In this document: positions 28,218-38,745 of the stretch, piece after piece | How positions within the stretch are numbered: position 1 is the first letter of the stretch | Layout: every line of letters starts with the position of its first letter | NCBI RefSeq assembly: GCF_025972045.1 | Contig: NZ_JAPDHX010000002.1 | Coordinates: 124,001-188,000 of the forward strand | Length of the DNA: 64,000 bases | Direction: 5' to 3' | DNA from: Micropruina sonneratiae | GTDB taxonomy: Bacteria; Actinomycetota; Actinomycetes; Propionibacteriales; Propionibacteriaceae | Notes under the pieces: model-generated | Told to the model about the DNA's origin: nothing | Seen by the model: the letters and a program-made list of their open reading frames with translations, nothing else | The model's database searches: none | Translations under genes and position numbers: made by a program

Positions 28218-30050
28218 GTGACCGACACCATCGAAGCCACCACCGCCCCCAGCCGGGGCAAGGGGCTGAATGGAATGCTGCTCCCCGAGCTCAAGCAGCT
28301 GGGCGCCTCGCTCGGCCTGAAGGGCACCGGCGCGATGCGCAAGAGTCAGTTGATCGACGCCATCCGAGCCGCCCAGGGCGGCCAACCGGCGCCGAGGGCC
28401 GACGCGCCCACCGAGCAGCCCCAGCAGCAGGAGAAGCGACGCAGCCGCGGTGGCGAGCGCAACGAGGCGCCCGCCGCGAGCGAGGCGCCCGCCGCGCCGC
28501 AGCCGGCCCTCACCGACGCGACCGGCGCCGGCACCAACGACGCGCCCGCCAACGGCGACTCCGCCGATGACGTGGCCGCCCGGCTGCAGGCGCTCGAGGG
28601 CGAGCGCGGCCGGCGGCGCCGCAACCGCAACGGCTCGGACGCCGCGGAGAGCGGCAACGACAACGACGCTGCCGGCGAACGCAACTCCGAGAACCGCGCC
28701 AACGACCAAAGCGCCAAGCAGCAAAACACGAGCGAGCCGACCCTGGACTCGCGTCCGCAACAGGATCGCCAGTCGAACCGCGACGACGACGACTACGGCA
28801 ACTCGCGCCGCTCGCGCCGGCGTCGCAACCGCGACCGGCAGAACCGTCGCAACAATCGGGGCGGTTCTTCCGGCGGCGGGATGGCCGGCCTCGAGGTCGA
28901 TACCCAGGTGACCGACGACGACGTGCTGGTCAACGTCAACGGCATCCTCGACGTGCTCGACAACTACGCCTTCGTGCGCACCTCCGGTTACCTGCCCGGG
29001 CCCAACGACGCCTACGTGTCGCTGTCGATGGTGCGCAAGTTCGGGCTGCGCAAGGGCGACATCGTCACCGGCGCGATCAGGCAGCCGCGCGAGGGTGAGC
29101 GCAAGGAGAAGTTCAACCCACTGGTCCGGCTCGACACCGTCAACCTGGACGCCCCCGAGAAGGCGAAGGACCGCCCGGAGTTCGGCAAGCTGACCCCGCT
29201 GTACCCCCAGGAGCGGCTCAAGCTGGAGACCTCGGCGGTCGGCATGACCGGCCGGATCATCGACCTGGTGTCGCCGGTCGGCAAGGGCCAGCGTGGCCTG
29301 ATCGTCTCGCCGCCCAAGGCGGGCAAGACGCTGATCATGCAGGCGATCGCCAACGCCATCACCACCAACAACCCCGAGGTGCACCTGATGGTGGTGCTGG
29401 TCGACGAGCGCCCCGAGGAGGTCACCGACTTCCAGCGCTCGGTGAACGGCGAGGTCATCGCCTCGACTTTCGATCGGCCAGCGGACGACCACACCACGAT
29501 CGCCGAACTCGCCATCGAGCGGGCGAAGCGCCTGGTCGAACTGGGCCGTGACGTGGTGCTGCTCCTCGACGGCATCACCCGGCTGGGCCGCGCCTACAAC
29601 CTGGCCGCGCCGGCGTCCGGCCGGATCCTGTCCGGTGGTGTCGACTCCGCCGCGCTGTACCCGCCGAAGAAGTTCTTCGGCGCCGCCCGCAACATCGAGG
29701 ACGGCGGCTCGCTGACCATCCTGGCCACCGCCCTGATCGATACCGGCTCGAAGATGGACGAGGTGATCTTCGAGGAGTTCAAGGGCACCGGCAACATGGA
29801 GCTGAGGCTGCGCCGCGACCTGGCCGACAAGCGGATCTTCCCCGCCATCGACGTGGACGCCTCGGGCACCCGCCGCGAGGAGATGCTGTTCACCCGCGAG
29901 GAGCTGCAGATCATCTGGAAGCTGCGCCGGGTGCTGTCCAGCCTCGAGCCGCAGGCCGCGCTGGAGACCCTGCTCGGCCGGATGCGCAAGACCGAGTCGA
30001 ACCGCGAGTTCCTGATCCAGGTCACCCGCACCACGCCGTCGCAGAACTAA
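28218..30050 (+). CDS. rho: Transcription termination factor Rho
   Basis: 610 residues from the GTG at 28218. N-terminal Rho domain (LPELKQLGASLGLKGTGAMR), a ~160-residue low-complexity insert rich in Arg, Asn, Asp, Ala and Glu (RRRRNRDRQNRRNNRGG), an RNA-binding cold-shock-like domain (GILDVLDNYAFVRTSGYLPG), then the hexameric ATPase: P-loop SPPKAGKTLIMQ, Walker B VVLLLDGITRLGRAYN, Q-loop/R-loop GTGNMELRLRRDLADKRIFP. The insert is a trait of high-GC actinobacteria and adds RNA binding. It ends at a good hairpin (30060). Confidence 0.97.
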   Translation: MTDTIEATTAPSRGKGLNGMLLPELKQLGASLGLKGTGAMRKSQLIDAIRAAQGGQPAPRADAPTEQPQQQEKRRSRGGERNEAPAASEAPAAPQPALTDATGAGTNDAPANGDSADDVAARLQALEGERGRRRRNRNGSDAAESGNDNDAAGERNSENRANDQSAKQQNTSEPTLDSRPQQDRQSNRDDDDYGNSRRSRRRRNRDRQNRRNNRGGSSGGGMAGLEVDTQVTDDDVLVNVNGILDVLDNYAFVRTSGYLPGPNDAYVSLSMVRKFGLRKGDIVTGAIRQPREGERKEKFNPLVRLDTVNLDAPEKAKDRPEFGKLTPLYPQERLKLETSAVGMTGRIIDLVSPVGKGQRGLIVSPPKAGKTLIMQAIANAITTNNPEVHLMVVLVDERPEEVTDFQRSVNGEVIASTFDRPADDHTTIAELAIERAKRLVELGRDVVLLLDGITRLGRAYNLAAPASGRILSGGVDSAALYPPKKFFGAARNIEDGGSLTILATALIDTGSKMDEVIFEEFKGTGNMELRLRRDLADKRIFPAIDVDASGTRREEMLFTREELQIIWKLRRVLSSLEPQAALETLLGRMRKTESNREFLIQVTRTTPSQN

Positions 30051-30059
30051 CGCCCGCTT

Positions 30060-30096
30060 CAGCGCCGCCCCGATCCTGTCGGTCGGGGCGGCGCTG
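30060..30096 (+). terminator. Hairpin after rho
   Basis: CAGCGCCGCCCCGA pairs perfectly with TCGGGGCGGCGCTG over an eight-base loop, nine bases past the stop. It separates rho from the helD-like gene. Confidence 0.75.
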
Positions 30097-30211
30097 TCGA
30101 GTGCGGAGGTCGTCGGTCGAGCGGTCGGGAGCACCTGCCGCGATCGCTTTGGCCCGAGCGGACGCCGGGGTTAAGCTGATCGGCCGTCCACGACCCTCCG
30201 GAGGTTCCGCC

Positions 30212-32266
30212 ATGCCCGCGTCCGATGCCCTGACCGAGGCCCGCACGCATCTGGTGGAGGCGCGAGCGGCCCTGCGCGACATGCGCGAACACACCGCCTC
30301 GCTCGAGGCGCTGGCCGGCGACCGGCTCAGTGGTGAGTTCCTCAAGCAGACCCTGTACCGGCGGATGATGTCGCTGCGCGACGACCCGTCCACACCGCTG
30401 TTCTTCGGACGCATCGACTACCGCGCCGCGACCGGGGCCGACGAGGACGAGGACTGCTGGATCGGACGCCTGCACGTCACCCGGGAGATGGGCAGCGAGC
30501 CGATGGTGTACGACTGGCGGGCGCCGGTCGCGCTACCGTTCTACCGCGCCAGCCGCACCGAACCGATGGGGGTCGCCTTGCGCCGCCGCTTCGGCTTCTC
30601 GCAGGGTGCGATCACCGCCTTCGAGGACGAGCAGCTCACCGGCTCGGGACCCGGGGACGACTCATTCGGGCACTCCGAGATCCTCGAGGCCGAGATCGAG
30701 CGGCCGCGTACGGGCCCCATGCGGGACATCGTGGCCACCATCCAGCCCGAGCAGGACCTGATCGTCCGCGCCCCGCTGGACACCTCGGTGGTGGTGCAGG
30801 GTGCCCCCGGGACGGGCAAGACCGCGGTCGGCCTGCACCGGGCCGCCTATCTGCTCTACGCCTACCGCGACCAGCTCAGTCGCAGCGGCGTGATGGTGGT
30901 GGGGCCCAACGCGTCCTTCCTGTCCTACATCGGTGACGTGTTGCCGGCGCTCGGCGAGATCGACGCCGTCCAGGAGACGCTGGAGTCCCTGGTCGCCCGC
31001 ACCGCGGGGCGGCCGGTGGCCGCCACCGACGAGGCGCACTCGGCGGTACTGAAGGGGGATGCCCGGATGGCAACGGTGCTGCACCGGGCGGTCTGGGAGT
31101 CGATCGTCGAGCCCGCCGAGACCCTCGTCGTGCCACGCGGCTCGGCACAGTGGCGCGTGCCGGCACACCGCTGCGGCGCCGTGATCGACGAGCTCCGCGG
31201 CCGCGGTGTGCGCTACAGCGCCGGACGCGACATGCTCGCCCAGCGGCTGGCCCACCAGGTGCTGCTGCGGATGGAGGCGTCCGGAGACTCACCCGACGAC
31301 CGGGTGCAGAATGCGGTGGCGCGGTCGGCGCCGGTCAAGGCATTCGTCAACGCGCACTGGCCGGCACTGGACGCCGTCAAGCTGGTCCACCGGCTGCTCA
31401 CCGACGCCGACTTTCTGGCCCGCAACGCCGATGGGGTACTGGACGGCGCCGAACAGGAGCTGTTGCTGATCCGTCCCGGTCGCGGGGTGCGGGTGCCGCG
31501 CAGCGCGACCGCCTGGGAGCCGACCCTGGCAGACCTGGTGCTGGTCGACGAGGCGTCCGACCTCCTGAATCGGACGCCCAGCCTGGGCCACGTGATCATC
31601 GACGAGGCCCAGGACCTGTCGCCGATGGGGCTGCGGGCGCTCGGTCGCCGCGCCAGCACCGGTTCGATCACCGTGCTCGGCGACCTGGCCCAGGCGACCA
31701 CCGCCTACGCCACCACGAGCTGGGCGGACGCGCTGGGCCACCTCGGCAAACCGGCCAGCTCGATCACCGAACTCGTCGCCGGATTCCGGGTGCCACGCTC
31801 GGTGATCGCCTACGCGGCGCGGCTGTTGCCGAGCATCGCGCCGAGTCTGACCCCGCCGCATTCGGTCCGCCGCTCGGCCGGCGATTTCCGCATCGTCAGC
31901 GGCGCGGCCGGGCTGGTGGACGCGGTGGGTGCGGCGCTGGCCCGCGAGGGCACGGTCGGCGTCATCGTCGCCGACGCGGCGGTTGCGGACGCCGCGGGCG
32001 CGCTGACCGCAGCCGGGGTGCCGTTCGCGCACCTGGCGGACGAACGCGGCGCCGACGAGTTCCGCCGGCTCGAAGTCGTCCCGGCGACCCTCGCCAAGGG
32101 CCTGGAGTTCGACCACGTCGTGCTGATCGAACCGGCGGCCATCGTCGCCGCCGAACCCGACCGGGTGACCGGCCTGCGCCGCCTCTACGTCTGCCTGACC
32201 CGGGCCGTGTCGAGCCTGGCCATCGTCCACGGGAACCCGCTGCCGGCCGAACTGGACGCGGCCTGA
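30212..32266 (+). CDS. HelD/HelR-family RNA polymerase-associated helicase
   Basis: 684 residues from the ATG at 30212 (CCGGAGGTTCCGCC before it). An N-terminal coiled segment (residues 1-50) followed by GRIDYRAATGADEDEDCWIG and VYDWRAPVALPFYRA, Walker A QGAPGTGKTAVGLHRAAYLL (~residue 196), Walker B HVIIDEAQDLSPMGLRALGR (~460) and late helicase motifs (ATLAKGLEFDHVVLIEP, RRLYVCLTRA). HelD proteins pull stalled RNA polymerase off DNA; HelR members give rifampicin tolerance. It lies between rho and rpmE, which are adjacent in many actinobacteria, so it is an insertion in a conserved operon. Confidence 0.88.
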   Translation: MPASDALTEARTHLVEARAALRDMREHTASLEALAGDRLSGEFLKQTLYRRMMSLRDDPSTPLFFGRIDYRAATGADEDEDCWIGRLHVTREMGSEPMVYDWRAPVALPFYRASRTEPMGVALRRRFGFSQGAITAFEDEQLTGSGPGDDSFGHSEILEAEIERPRTGPMRDIVATIQPEQDLIVRAPLDTSVVVQGAPGTGKTAVGLHRAAYLLYAYRDQLSRSGVMVVGPNASFLSYIGDVLPALGEIDAVQETLESLVARTAGRPVAATDEAHSAVLKGDARMATVLHRAVWESIVEPAETLVVPRGSAQWRVPAHRCGAVIDELRGRGVRYSAGRDMLAQRLAHQVLLRMEASGDSPDDRVQNAVARSAPVKAFVNAHWPALDAVKLVHRLLTDADFLARNADGVLDGAEQELLLIRPGRGVRVPRSATAWEPTLADLVLVDEASDLLNRTPSLGHVIIDEAQDLSPMGLRALGRRASTGSITVLGDLAQATTAYATTSWADALGHLGKPASSITELVAGFRVPRSVIAYAARLLPSIAPSLTPPHSVRRSAGDFRIVSGAAGLVDAVGAALAREGTVGVIVADAAVADAAGALTAAGVPFAHLADERGADEFRRLEVVPATLAKGLEFDHVVLIEPAAIVAAEPDRVTGLRRLYVCLTRAVSSLAIVHGNPLPAELDAA

Positions 32267-32273
32267 CTCCTAC

Positions 32274-32348
32274 GAGATCCCGGCGTCCGCCGGGATGACG
32301 GAAGGGGAGAGGCGACACCCCGTCATCCCGGGCTTGCCCCGGGATCTC
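32274..32348. repeat. Inverted pair of ATCCCGG palindromic repeats
   Basis: GAGATCCCGGCG..CGCCGGGATGACG (32274-32300) and CGTCATCCCGG..CCGGGATCTC (32321-32348) are inverted copies of one element, each itself a hairpin. They fill the gap between the convergent helD-like and ABC-F genes. Other copies lie at 52969-53018 and, diverged, at 8160-8184. A bidirectional terminator role is likely. Confidence 0.8.
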
Positions 32349-32378
32349 CCGCGGGCGACGAGGTGGGCACCGCAGCCC

Positions 32379-34061
32379 CTACCGCGATCGCACCACGCGG
32401 CCCTCGTCCCAGACCGGTTCGTCGCTCTCGTAGACCGCGCCGTCGGCGCCGAAGACCAGGAACCGGTCGAAGCCGCGGGCGAACCAACGGTCGTGCGTGA
32501 CCGCGATCACGGTGCCCTCGAAGGCCGCCAGACCCGTCTCGAGGGCCTCTGCGGACTCCAGGTCGAGGTTGTCGGTGGGCTCGTCGAGCAGCAGCAGGGT
32601 CGCCCCGGCCAGCTGCAGCAACAGGATCTGCAACCGCGCCTGTTGGCCGCCCGACAAGGACTCGTAGCGTTGCTCGGACGCCCGGGCGAGCTCGTAGCGG
32701 TCCAGCGCGCGAGCGGCCGCCTCGCGACCCATCCCGTCGCGGTGGTCGTCACCGCGGTGCAGTATCTCCAGCAGGGTGCGCCCCACCAGTTCGGGGTGGG
32801 CGTGGGTCTGCGCGAACCAGCCGGGCCGGACGCGGGCGCCCAGCCGCGCCGTCCCGGTGAACCGCACAGGTTCGATCCGGGGCGCGTCCACCGAGGTGTT
32901 GCCGGCGTCGGGGGAGGAGCCGCCCAGGGCCAGCAGGCGTAGGAAGTGCGACTTGCCCGAGCCGTTCGAACCGAGCACGGCGACCCGGTCGCCGTACCAG
33001 ATCTCGGCGTCGAACGGCCTCATCAGGCCGGTCAGTTCGAGCTGCTCGACGACGACCGCCCGGCGTCCGGTGCGGCCGCCGGACAACCGCATGGTGAGCT
33101 GCTGGCGCAGCGGCACGGCCTGCGGCGGCCCGGCCTTCTCGAACCGCTCCAGGCGCGTCTGCGCCGCCGAGTAGCGCGAGGCCATGTCGGAGTTGATGGC
33201 GGCCTTCTGCTTGTACAGCAGCACCAGCGCCTTCAGCTTGCCGTGCTCCTCGTCCCATCGGCGGCGCAACTCCTCGAACCGGGCGAACCGCTCCGCCCGG
33301 GCCTTTGCGAAGGTGCGGAAGCCGCGTCCGTGCACCCACACGGTGTTGCCGGCCGCGCCCAGTTCGACAGCCGCCACCTGGGTGGCGGCCCGGGCGAGCA
33401 GCTCGCGGTCGTGGCTGACCAGCAGCACCGTCTTGGCGGTGGCCCGCAGAGCCTCCTCCAGCCACTGCTTGCCCGGAACGTCGAGATAATTGTCCGGCTC
33501 GTCGAGCAGCAGCACCTCGTCCGGGCCGCGCAACAGGACCTCCAGCGCCAGCCGCTTCTGCTCGCCGCCCGAGAGTGTGCCCACCTCGCGCCACTTGGCG
33601 GCGTCGAAGCCGACCCCGAGCGCGGCGGTGCAGCAGGCGTCGAAGACGACCTCCTGGTCGTAGCCGCCGGCGTCGGCGTATTCGGCCAGCGCGTCCGCGT
33701 ACGCCAGCTGAACCGGCTCGGCGTCGTCCTCCATCAGCCGCAGTTCCAGGACGTCGACCGCGGCGGCCGCTTCCCGGATGCGGGTGGGGGAGAGCGAGTA
33801 GAGCAGGTCGCGGACGGTGCTGTGGTCGCGGATGCCGCCGATGAACTGGCGCATCACGCCCAGCCCGCCCGAGCGCGACACCGACCCGGCGTGCGGGGCG
33901 AGGTCGCCGGCGACGATCCTGAGCAGCGTGGTCTTGCCCGATCCGTTGGCGCCGACCAGCGCCACCACGGCGCCGTCACCGACGCGGAACGACACCTCGG
34001 TCAGCAGCGGCCGCCCGTCCGGCAGGTCGTAGCCGACCCCCGACAGTTCCACGTGACCCAT
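32379..34061 (-). CDS. ABC-F ATPase (ribosome-acting, possible antibiotic protection)
   Basis: 560 residues from the ATG at 34061; a much longer frame upstream is antisense to rpmE. Two ATPase domains and no membrane part: first Walker [14 protein letters not shown], signature [15 protein letters not shown], Walker [14 protein letters not shown]; second [41 protein letters not shown]. The linker ([20 protein letters not shown]...[20 protein letters not shown]) is helical as in ABC-F proteins that reach into the ribosome E-site. The first Walker B variant EPDNYLD replaces the common EPTNHLD. Could be housekeeping (Ettr-like) or a resistance protein. Confidence 0.85.
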   Translation of the reverse strand: MGHVELSGVGYDLPDGRPLLTEVSFRVGDGAVVALVGANGSGKTTLLRIVAGDLAPHAGSVSRSGGLGVMRQFIGGIRDHSTVRDLLYSLSPTRIREAAAAVDVLELRLMEDDAEPVQLAYADALAEYADAGGYDQEVVFDACCTAALGVGFDAAKWREVGTLSGGEQKRLALEVLLRGPDEVLLLDEPDNYLDVPGKQWLEEALRATAKTVLLVSHDRELLARAATQVAAVELGAAGNTVWVHGRGFRTFAKARAERFARFEELRRRWDEEHGKLKALVLLYKQKAAINSDMASRYSAAQTRLERFEKAGPPQAVPLRQQLTMRLSGGRTGRRAVVVEQLELTGLMRPFDAEIWYGDRVAVLGSNGSGKSHFLRLLALGGSSPDAGNTSVDAPRIEPVRFTGTARLGARVRPGWFAQTHAHPELVGRTLLEILHRGDDHRDGMGREAAARALDRYELARASEQRYESLSGGQQARLQILLLQLAGATLLLLDEPTDNLDLESAEALETGLAAFEGTVIAVTHDRWFARGFDRFLVFGADGAVYESDEPVWDEGRVVRSR

Positions 34062-34157
34062 GGCGGGCAGCCTAGTGACCCCGGCGAGGCCCACCCGCAC
34101 CGGGGCCGCCGGTGGCCGCGGGGTCGAGGGCGGAATACGGCAGGGCCGTGCCGCGTT

Positions 34158-34187
34158 TTGCTGAAGTCCCTGCCGATCAGGCAGAAT
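34158..34187 (+). promoter_or_regulatory. Candidate rpmE promoter
   Basis: TTGCTG (34158-34163) and CAGAAT (34182-34187) with an 18-base spacer, 84 bases before the rpmE start. Gives rpmE its own transcription, needed since it is separated from rho by the inserted genes. Confidence 0.45.
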
Positions 34188-34271
34188 GGACGGTCGTTGC
34201 CGGTTCACGCCCGGGGCCCATCCAGCCCCCTTCCCAGTGAGGCGACCCGGCATCAGAACAAGGAGCGCACG

Positions 34272-34493
34272 ATGAAGCAGGGAATCCATCCCGACTACCA
34301 CGACACCCAGGTGACCTGCACCTGCGGCAACACCTTCACCACTCGCAGCACCGCGGCCAACGGCGTCATCCACGCCGAGGTCTGCGCCGCCTGCCACCCG
34401 TTCTACACCGGCAAGCAGAAGATCCTCGACACCGGCGGCCGCGTGGCCCGGTTCGAGCGTCGCTACGCCAAGAAGCCGGCCGGCAAGAAGTAA
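34272..34493 (+). CDS. rpmE: 50S ribosomal protein bL31 (zinc-binding type)
   Basis: 73 residues. [20 protein letters not shown] and [20 protein letters not shown]: the cysteines at 16 and 18 plus the CAAC pair make this the C+ zinc form of L31, used when zinc is sufficient. RBS AAGGAG. A basic AKKPAGKK tail. Head of the rpmE-prfA-prmC-tsaC-wecA group. Confidence 0.95.
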   Translation: MKQGIHPDYHDTQVTCTCGNTFTTRSTAANGVIHAEVCAACHPFYTGKQKILDTGGRVARFERRYAKKPAGKK

Positions 34494-34502
34494 CCCGCGA
34501 CA

Positions 34503-34530
34503 GCGCCGGGGCCCCGCCGGGCCCCGGCGC
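34503..34530 (+). terminator. Hairpin between rpmE and prfA
   Basis: GCGCCGGGGC pairs with GCCCCGGCGC, followed by TTCGTCGTTC, nine bases past the rpmE stop. Probably reduces read-through into prfA. Confidence 0.6.
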
Positions 34531-34584
34531 TTCGTCGTTCCCGCCGGTTGCGCACCGGCGTCCAGCCAGTGACCAGGAGGTCCG

Positions 34585-35648
<1,064 letters not shown>

Positions 35649-35652
<4 letters not shown>

Positions 35653-36506
35653 ACGCGGTCGGGTCGTTGCTGCGTTCCGCCGCCCGCCGGGTGCCGGACG
35701 CCGACGCCCGGCTGCTGCTCGCCCACGCCCTCGGCGTCCCGGTGTCCCGACTGCTCACCCTCGACAGTCCCGACCCGGCCGCGCTCGACACCTTCGACGA
35801 CCTGCTCACCCGGCGCGAGGCGGGAGTTCCCGTTCAGTACCTCACCGGCACCGCACCCTTCCGGCACGTCGAGGTGGCCGTCGGCCCCGGCGTGTTCATC
35901 CCCCGTCCCGAGACGGAGGTGATGACCGGCTGGGCCCTGCAGCGGCTCGCCGAGGCCGACGGCGCCGACGACGGACCGCCGGTGGTGGTCGAGCTGTGCG
36001 CCGGCTCGGGCGCCATCTCATTCGCCATCGCCGCCGAGCATCCAGGTGCCCGGCAGTACGCCGTCGAGCTCAGCGAGGAGGCCCTCGGTTACGCCGCCCG
36101 CAACCTCGCCGGCACCGGCGTGGACCTGCGCCACGGCGACATGGCCACCGCCTTTCCCGAGCTGGACGGCACCGTCGACCTGGTGATCGCGAACCCGCCC
36201 TACGTGCCACTGGAGGCCTATGACGGCATCCCCGCCGAGGTCCGCGAGCACGAACCCGGCCTGGCCCTGTTCGCCGGCGCCGACGGCCTCGACGCCATTC
36301 GGGTGCTGGCCGGGGTCGCCGCGCGTCTGCTCCGCCCCGGCGGCTGGGTGTGCGTCGAGCACGCCGAGGTGCAGCACGACTCGGCGCCCGCGGTGTTCGT
36401 CGCCCACGGCGGCTTCGACCGCGTCCGCGACCGCACCGACTACAACGACCGCCCGCGGTTCGTGACCGCGCGCCGGGTGGCCTCGGTGGCAGAATGGCCC
36501 ACGTGA
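35649..36506 (+). CDS. prmC: Release-factor glutamine methyltransferase PrmC/HemK
   Basis: 285 residues from the GTG overlapping prfA. N-terminal helical domain, [32 protein letters not shown]-binding [16 protein letters not shown] and the catalytic NPPY in [14 protein letters not shown]. It methylates the GGQ glutamine of RF1/RF2 and so raises termination efficiency. The end overlaps the tsaC start. Confidence 0.95.
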
Positions 36507-37156
36507 GCGACGCGGCACCGCAGCGATACGACTGTGCGACGCAGGCCGAGGACGCCCTGGCCGCCGCCGAGGCGGCGGTGGCGTCCGGGCGGTGCATCGT
36601 GCTGCCCACCGACACCGTCTACGGCATCGGTGCGGCCGCCTTCGACGCGGCGGCGGTGCAGGGCCTGCTCGACGCCAAGCAGCGGGGGCGGGACATGCCA
36701 CCCCCGGTGCTGATCGCCGAGCCGTCCATGCTGCGTTCGCTGGCGACCGGCCTGACCCGTGAAGGGTTGGAGGTCGCGAAGGCCTTCTGGCCCGGGCCGC
36801 TCACGGTGGTGGTCAACGCCCAGCCCGACCTCAAGCTCGACCTCGGCGACCGGGGCGACACGATCGCGGTGCGGGTGCCCGACCACGACTTCACCCGAAC
36901 GCTGCTGCGTCGCACCGGGCCGTTGGCGGTGTCCAGCGCGAACGTGAGCGGCCGCCCTGCCGCGCGCACCGTCGACGAGGCCATCGAGCAGCTCGGCGAC
37001 AGCGTCGCGGTCTATCTGGACGCCGGAGAGGCCGGCGAGCCGGTGCCGTCCACGATCATCGACCTGACCGGACCGCCGCGGATCCTGCGCGAGGGACGGC
37101 TCGGTCGCGACGAACTCGACGGTGCCGTCCCGGGGCTGTTCGGCGACGATGCGTGA
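36494..37156 (+). CDS. tsaC: L-threonylcarbamoyladenylate synthase (TsaC/Sua5/YrdC)
   Basis: 220 residues from the ATG at 36494; the GTG at 36503 (GTGA overlap with prmC, a pattern frequent here) is an equally good start. IVLPTDTVYGIGAAAFDAAA, FWPGPLTVVVNAQ, AVRVPDHDF and the SSANVSGRPAARTVDEA ATP/threonine site are the YrdC signature. It makes threonylcarbamoyl-AMP for t6A37 of tRNAs. It lacks the C-terminal Sua5 domain. Confidence 0.93.
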   Translation: MAHVSDAAPQRYDCATQAEDALAAAEAAVASGRCIVLPTDTVYGIGAAAFDAAAVQGLLDAKQRGRDMPPPVLIAEPSMLRSLATGLTREGLEVAKAFWPGPLTVVVNAQPDLKLDLGDRGDTIAVRVPDHDFTRTLLRRTGPLAVSSANVSGRPAARTVDEAIEQLGDSVAVYLDAGEAGEPVPSTIIDLTGPPRILREGRLGRDELDGAVPGLFGDDA

Positions 37157-38249
37157 GTACATCCTCATCCTGCTGATCGCGGCGGGGGTCACCTATCTGC
37201 TGGCCAACTTGTTCCGTCGGCTCGCCTTCCGCCACAACGCGGTCGCCATCGTGCGCGATCGCGACGTGCACACCCGGCCGATCCCGTACTTCGGCGGCGC
37301 GGCGATGCTGGCCGGGGTGGCGTGCTCGTTCATGGTGGCCAGCCAGCTGCCGTGGCTGGGTCGATTCGACCTGGTCGAGCACGACAGCCGGGCGGTGTTC
37401 ATCGGCAGCCTGGTGATCTGCCTGGTGGGCATCGTCGACGACATGGTCGACCTCAACGCGCTGGCCAAGATCGCCGGCCAGATCCTCGCCGCGGGCATCG
37501 TCGTGCTGAACGGCGTCAAGGTGTACTGGATCCCTTTGCCGGGCACCATCGTCAGCCTCGACGACGCCACCTCGATCGTGCTGACGGTGGTGCTGATCTT
37601 CCTGTGCGTCAACGCGATCAACCTCATCGACGGACTGGACGGCCTGGCCGCCGGCGTGGTCGCCATCGGCTCACTCGCCTTCTTCATCTACGCCTACCAG
37701 CTCAGCTACGAGCAGGAACTGGTCCGGGCCACCACCGGCAGCCTGGTCACCGTGGTGACGGTGGGGGTCTGTCTCGGCTTCCTGCCCTACAACGTGCACC
37801 CGGCCCGGATGTTCATGGGTGATTCGGGCTCGATGCTGCTGGGCTTCCTGATGGCCACCTCGGTGATCAGCCTGACCGGGCAGCTCGACCCCTCCCAGAT
37901 AGCCGTCGAGGGGTCCGGCCTGGCGATCAACGCCTACCTGCCGCTGATCCTGCCGCTGGCGGTGATGGCGCTGCCGCTGGGCGACCTGATCCTCGCCTAC
38001 GTCCGGCGCACCATCGCCGGCCGGCTGTGGTTCCAGGCCGACAAGCAGCACCTGCACCACCGGATGCTGCAACTGGGACACAGCCACCGCCGGGCGGTGG
38101 CGTTGCTGTGGCTGTGGACGGCCCTGCTCGCCTTCGGGGCGGTGCTGATCGGCATCACCTCCTCGCCGTGGGCGGTCGCCGCCCTGGTGGCGGGGCTCGC
38201 CGTCGCAGCCTGGCTGACCTGGAAGCCGGTGCGTCATGACCCGGCCTGA
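37149..38249 (+). CDS. wecA: WecA/TagO-type undecaprenyl-phosphate GlcNAc-1-P transferase
   Basis: 366 residues, about 11 helices, ATG at 37149 overlapping tsaC by 8 bases. PNPT-family motifs: RDVHTRPIPYFGGAAM, catalytic LVGIVDDMVDLNALAK, NAINLIDGLDGLAAG, ARMFMGDSGSMLLGF and KQHLHHRMLQLG. It moves GlcNAc-1-phosphate (or a related sugar phosphate) onto undecaprenyl phosphate, starting arabinogalactan, teichoic-acid or other envelope glycans at the inner membrane face. Confidence 0.92.
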   Translation: MREYILILLIAAGVTYLLANLFRRLAFRHNAVAIVRDRDVHTRPIPYFGGAAMLAGVACSFMVASQLPWLGRFDLVEHDSRAVFIGSLVICLVGIVDDMVDLNALAKIAGQILAAGIVVLNGVKVYWIPLPGTIVSLDDATSIVLTVVLIFLCVNAINLIDGLDGLAAGVVAIGSLAFFIYAYQLSYEQELVRATTGSLVTVVTVGVCLGFLPYNVHPARMFMGDSGSMLLGFLMATSVISLTGQLDPSQIAVEGSGLAINAYLPLILPLAVMALPLGDLILAYVRRTIAGRLWFQADKQHLHHRMLQLGHSHRRAVALLWLWTALLAFGAVLIGITSSPWAVAALVAGLAVAAWLTWKPVRHDPA

Positions 38250-38691
38250 GCGGCGCGAGGCGAGCGCCAACGTCCGCCGGGCCAGGCAGTTGCTGGCCGG
38301 GGGAGCCACCCTGGGGCATGCCGCGGCGTTGATCGTGGTCGGCGTGCTGTTCTTCGTCCGTGGCCCCGCGGGGGCGCTGTCGGGCGCGATCTCCGCGCTG
38401 GCGGTACTGGCCTTCTTCGGGCTCGGCCAACTCGTCCAGATCCTGGTGGCCGACTCCTCGCCACAGGTCGTGATGGCGGCCGCCCTCGGCTCCTACGCCT
38501 TCCGGGTGGGCCTGCCGGCCATCGCTCTGATCGCGATCGGCAGCAATCCCGAACGGCTGGCCGGGATGGACCGCGTGTCGGTCGCAGTCGCCGCGATCAG
38601 CGTGGTATTGGCCTGGCTGGCAGGGGAGATCTGGGCGTTCTCCAGGCTGCGCATACCGGTCTTCGACCCGCCCGAATCCGACCCCCGCTAG
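38236..38691 (+). CDS. atpI: AtpI-like membrane protein upstream of ATP synthase
   Basis: 151 residues with four predicted helices (AAALIVVGVLFFVRGPAGAL, SALAVLAFFGLGQLVQILV, LGSYAFRVGLPAIALIAIG, a last one near 38590). Start overlaps wecA by 14 bases. In M. tuberculosis the Rv1303 product has this position. AtpI proteins help c-ring assembly or magnesium uptake; assignment here is mainly by position and topology. Confidence 0.65.
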   Translation: MTRPERREASANVRRARQLLAGGATLGHAAALIVVGVLFFVRGPAGALSGAISALAVLAFFGLGQLVQILVADSSPQVVMAAALGSYAFRVGLPAIALIAIGSNPERLAGMDRVSVAVAAISVVLAWLAGEIWAFSRLRIPVFDPPESDPR

Positions 38692-38745
38692 GCCTTGGGC
38701 GCATTCGCTCTGAGCGTCGCCTAACTGCTAGAGTCACCGAAAGTT

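Noticed and set aside
28074-30134. 686-codon open frame on the minus strand opposite rho
   Set aside because: Shadow frame; the plus strand encodes full-length Rho.
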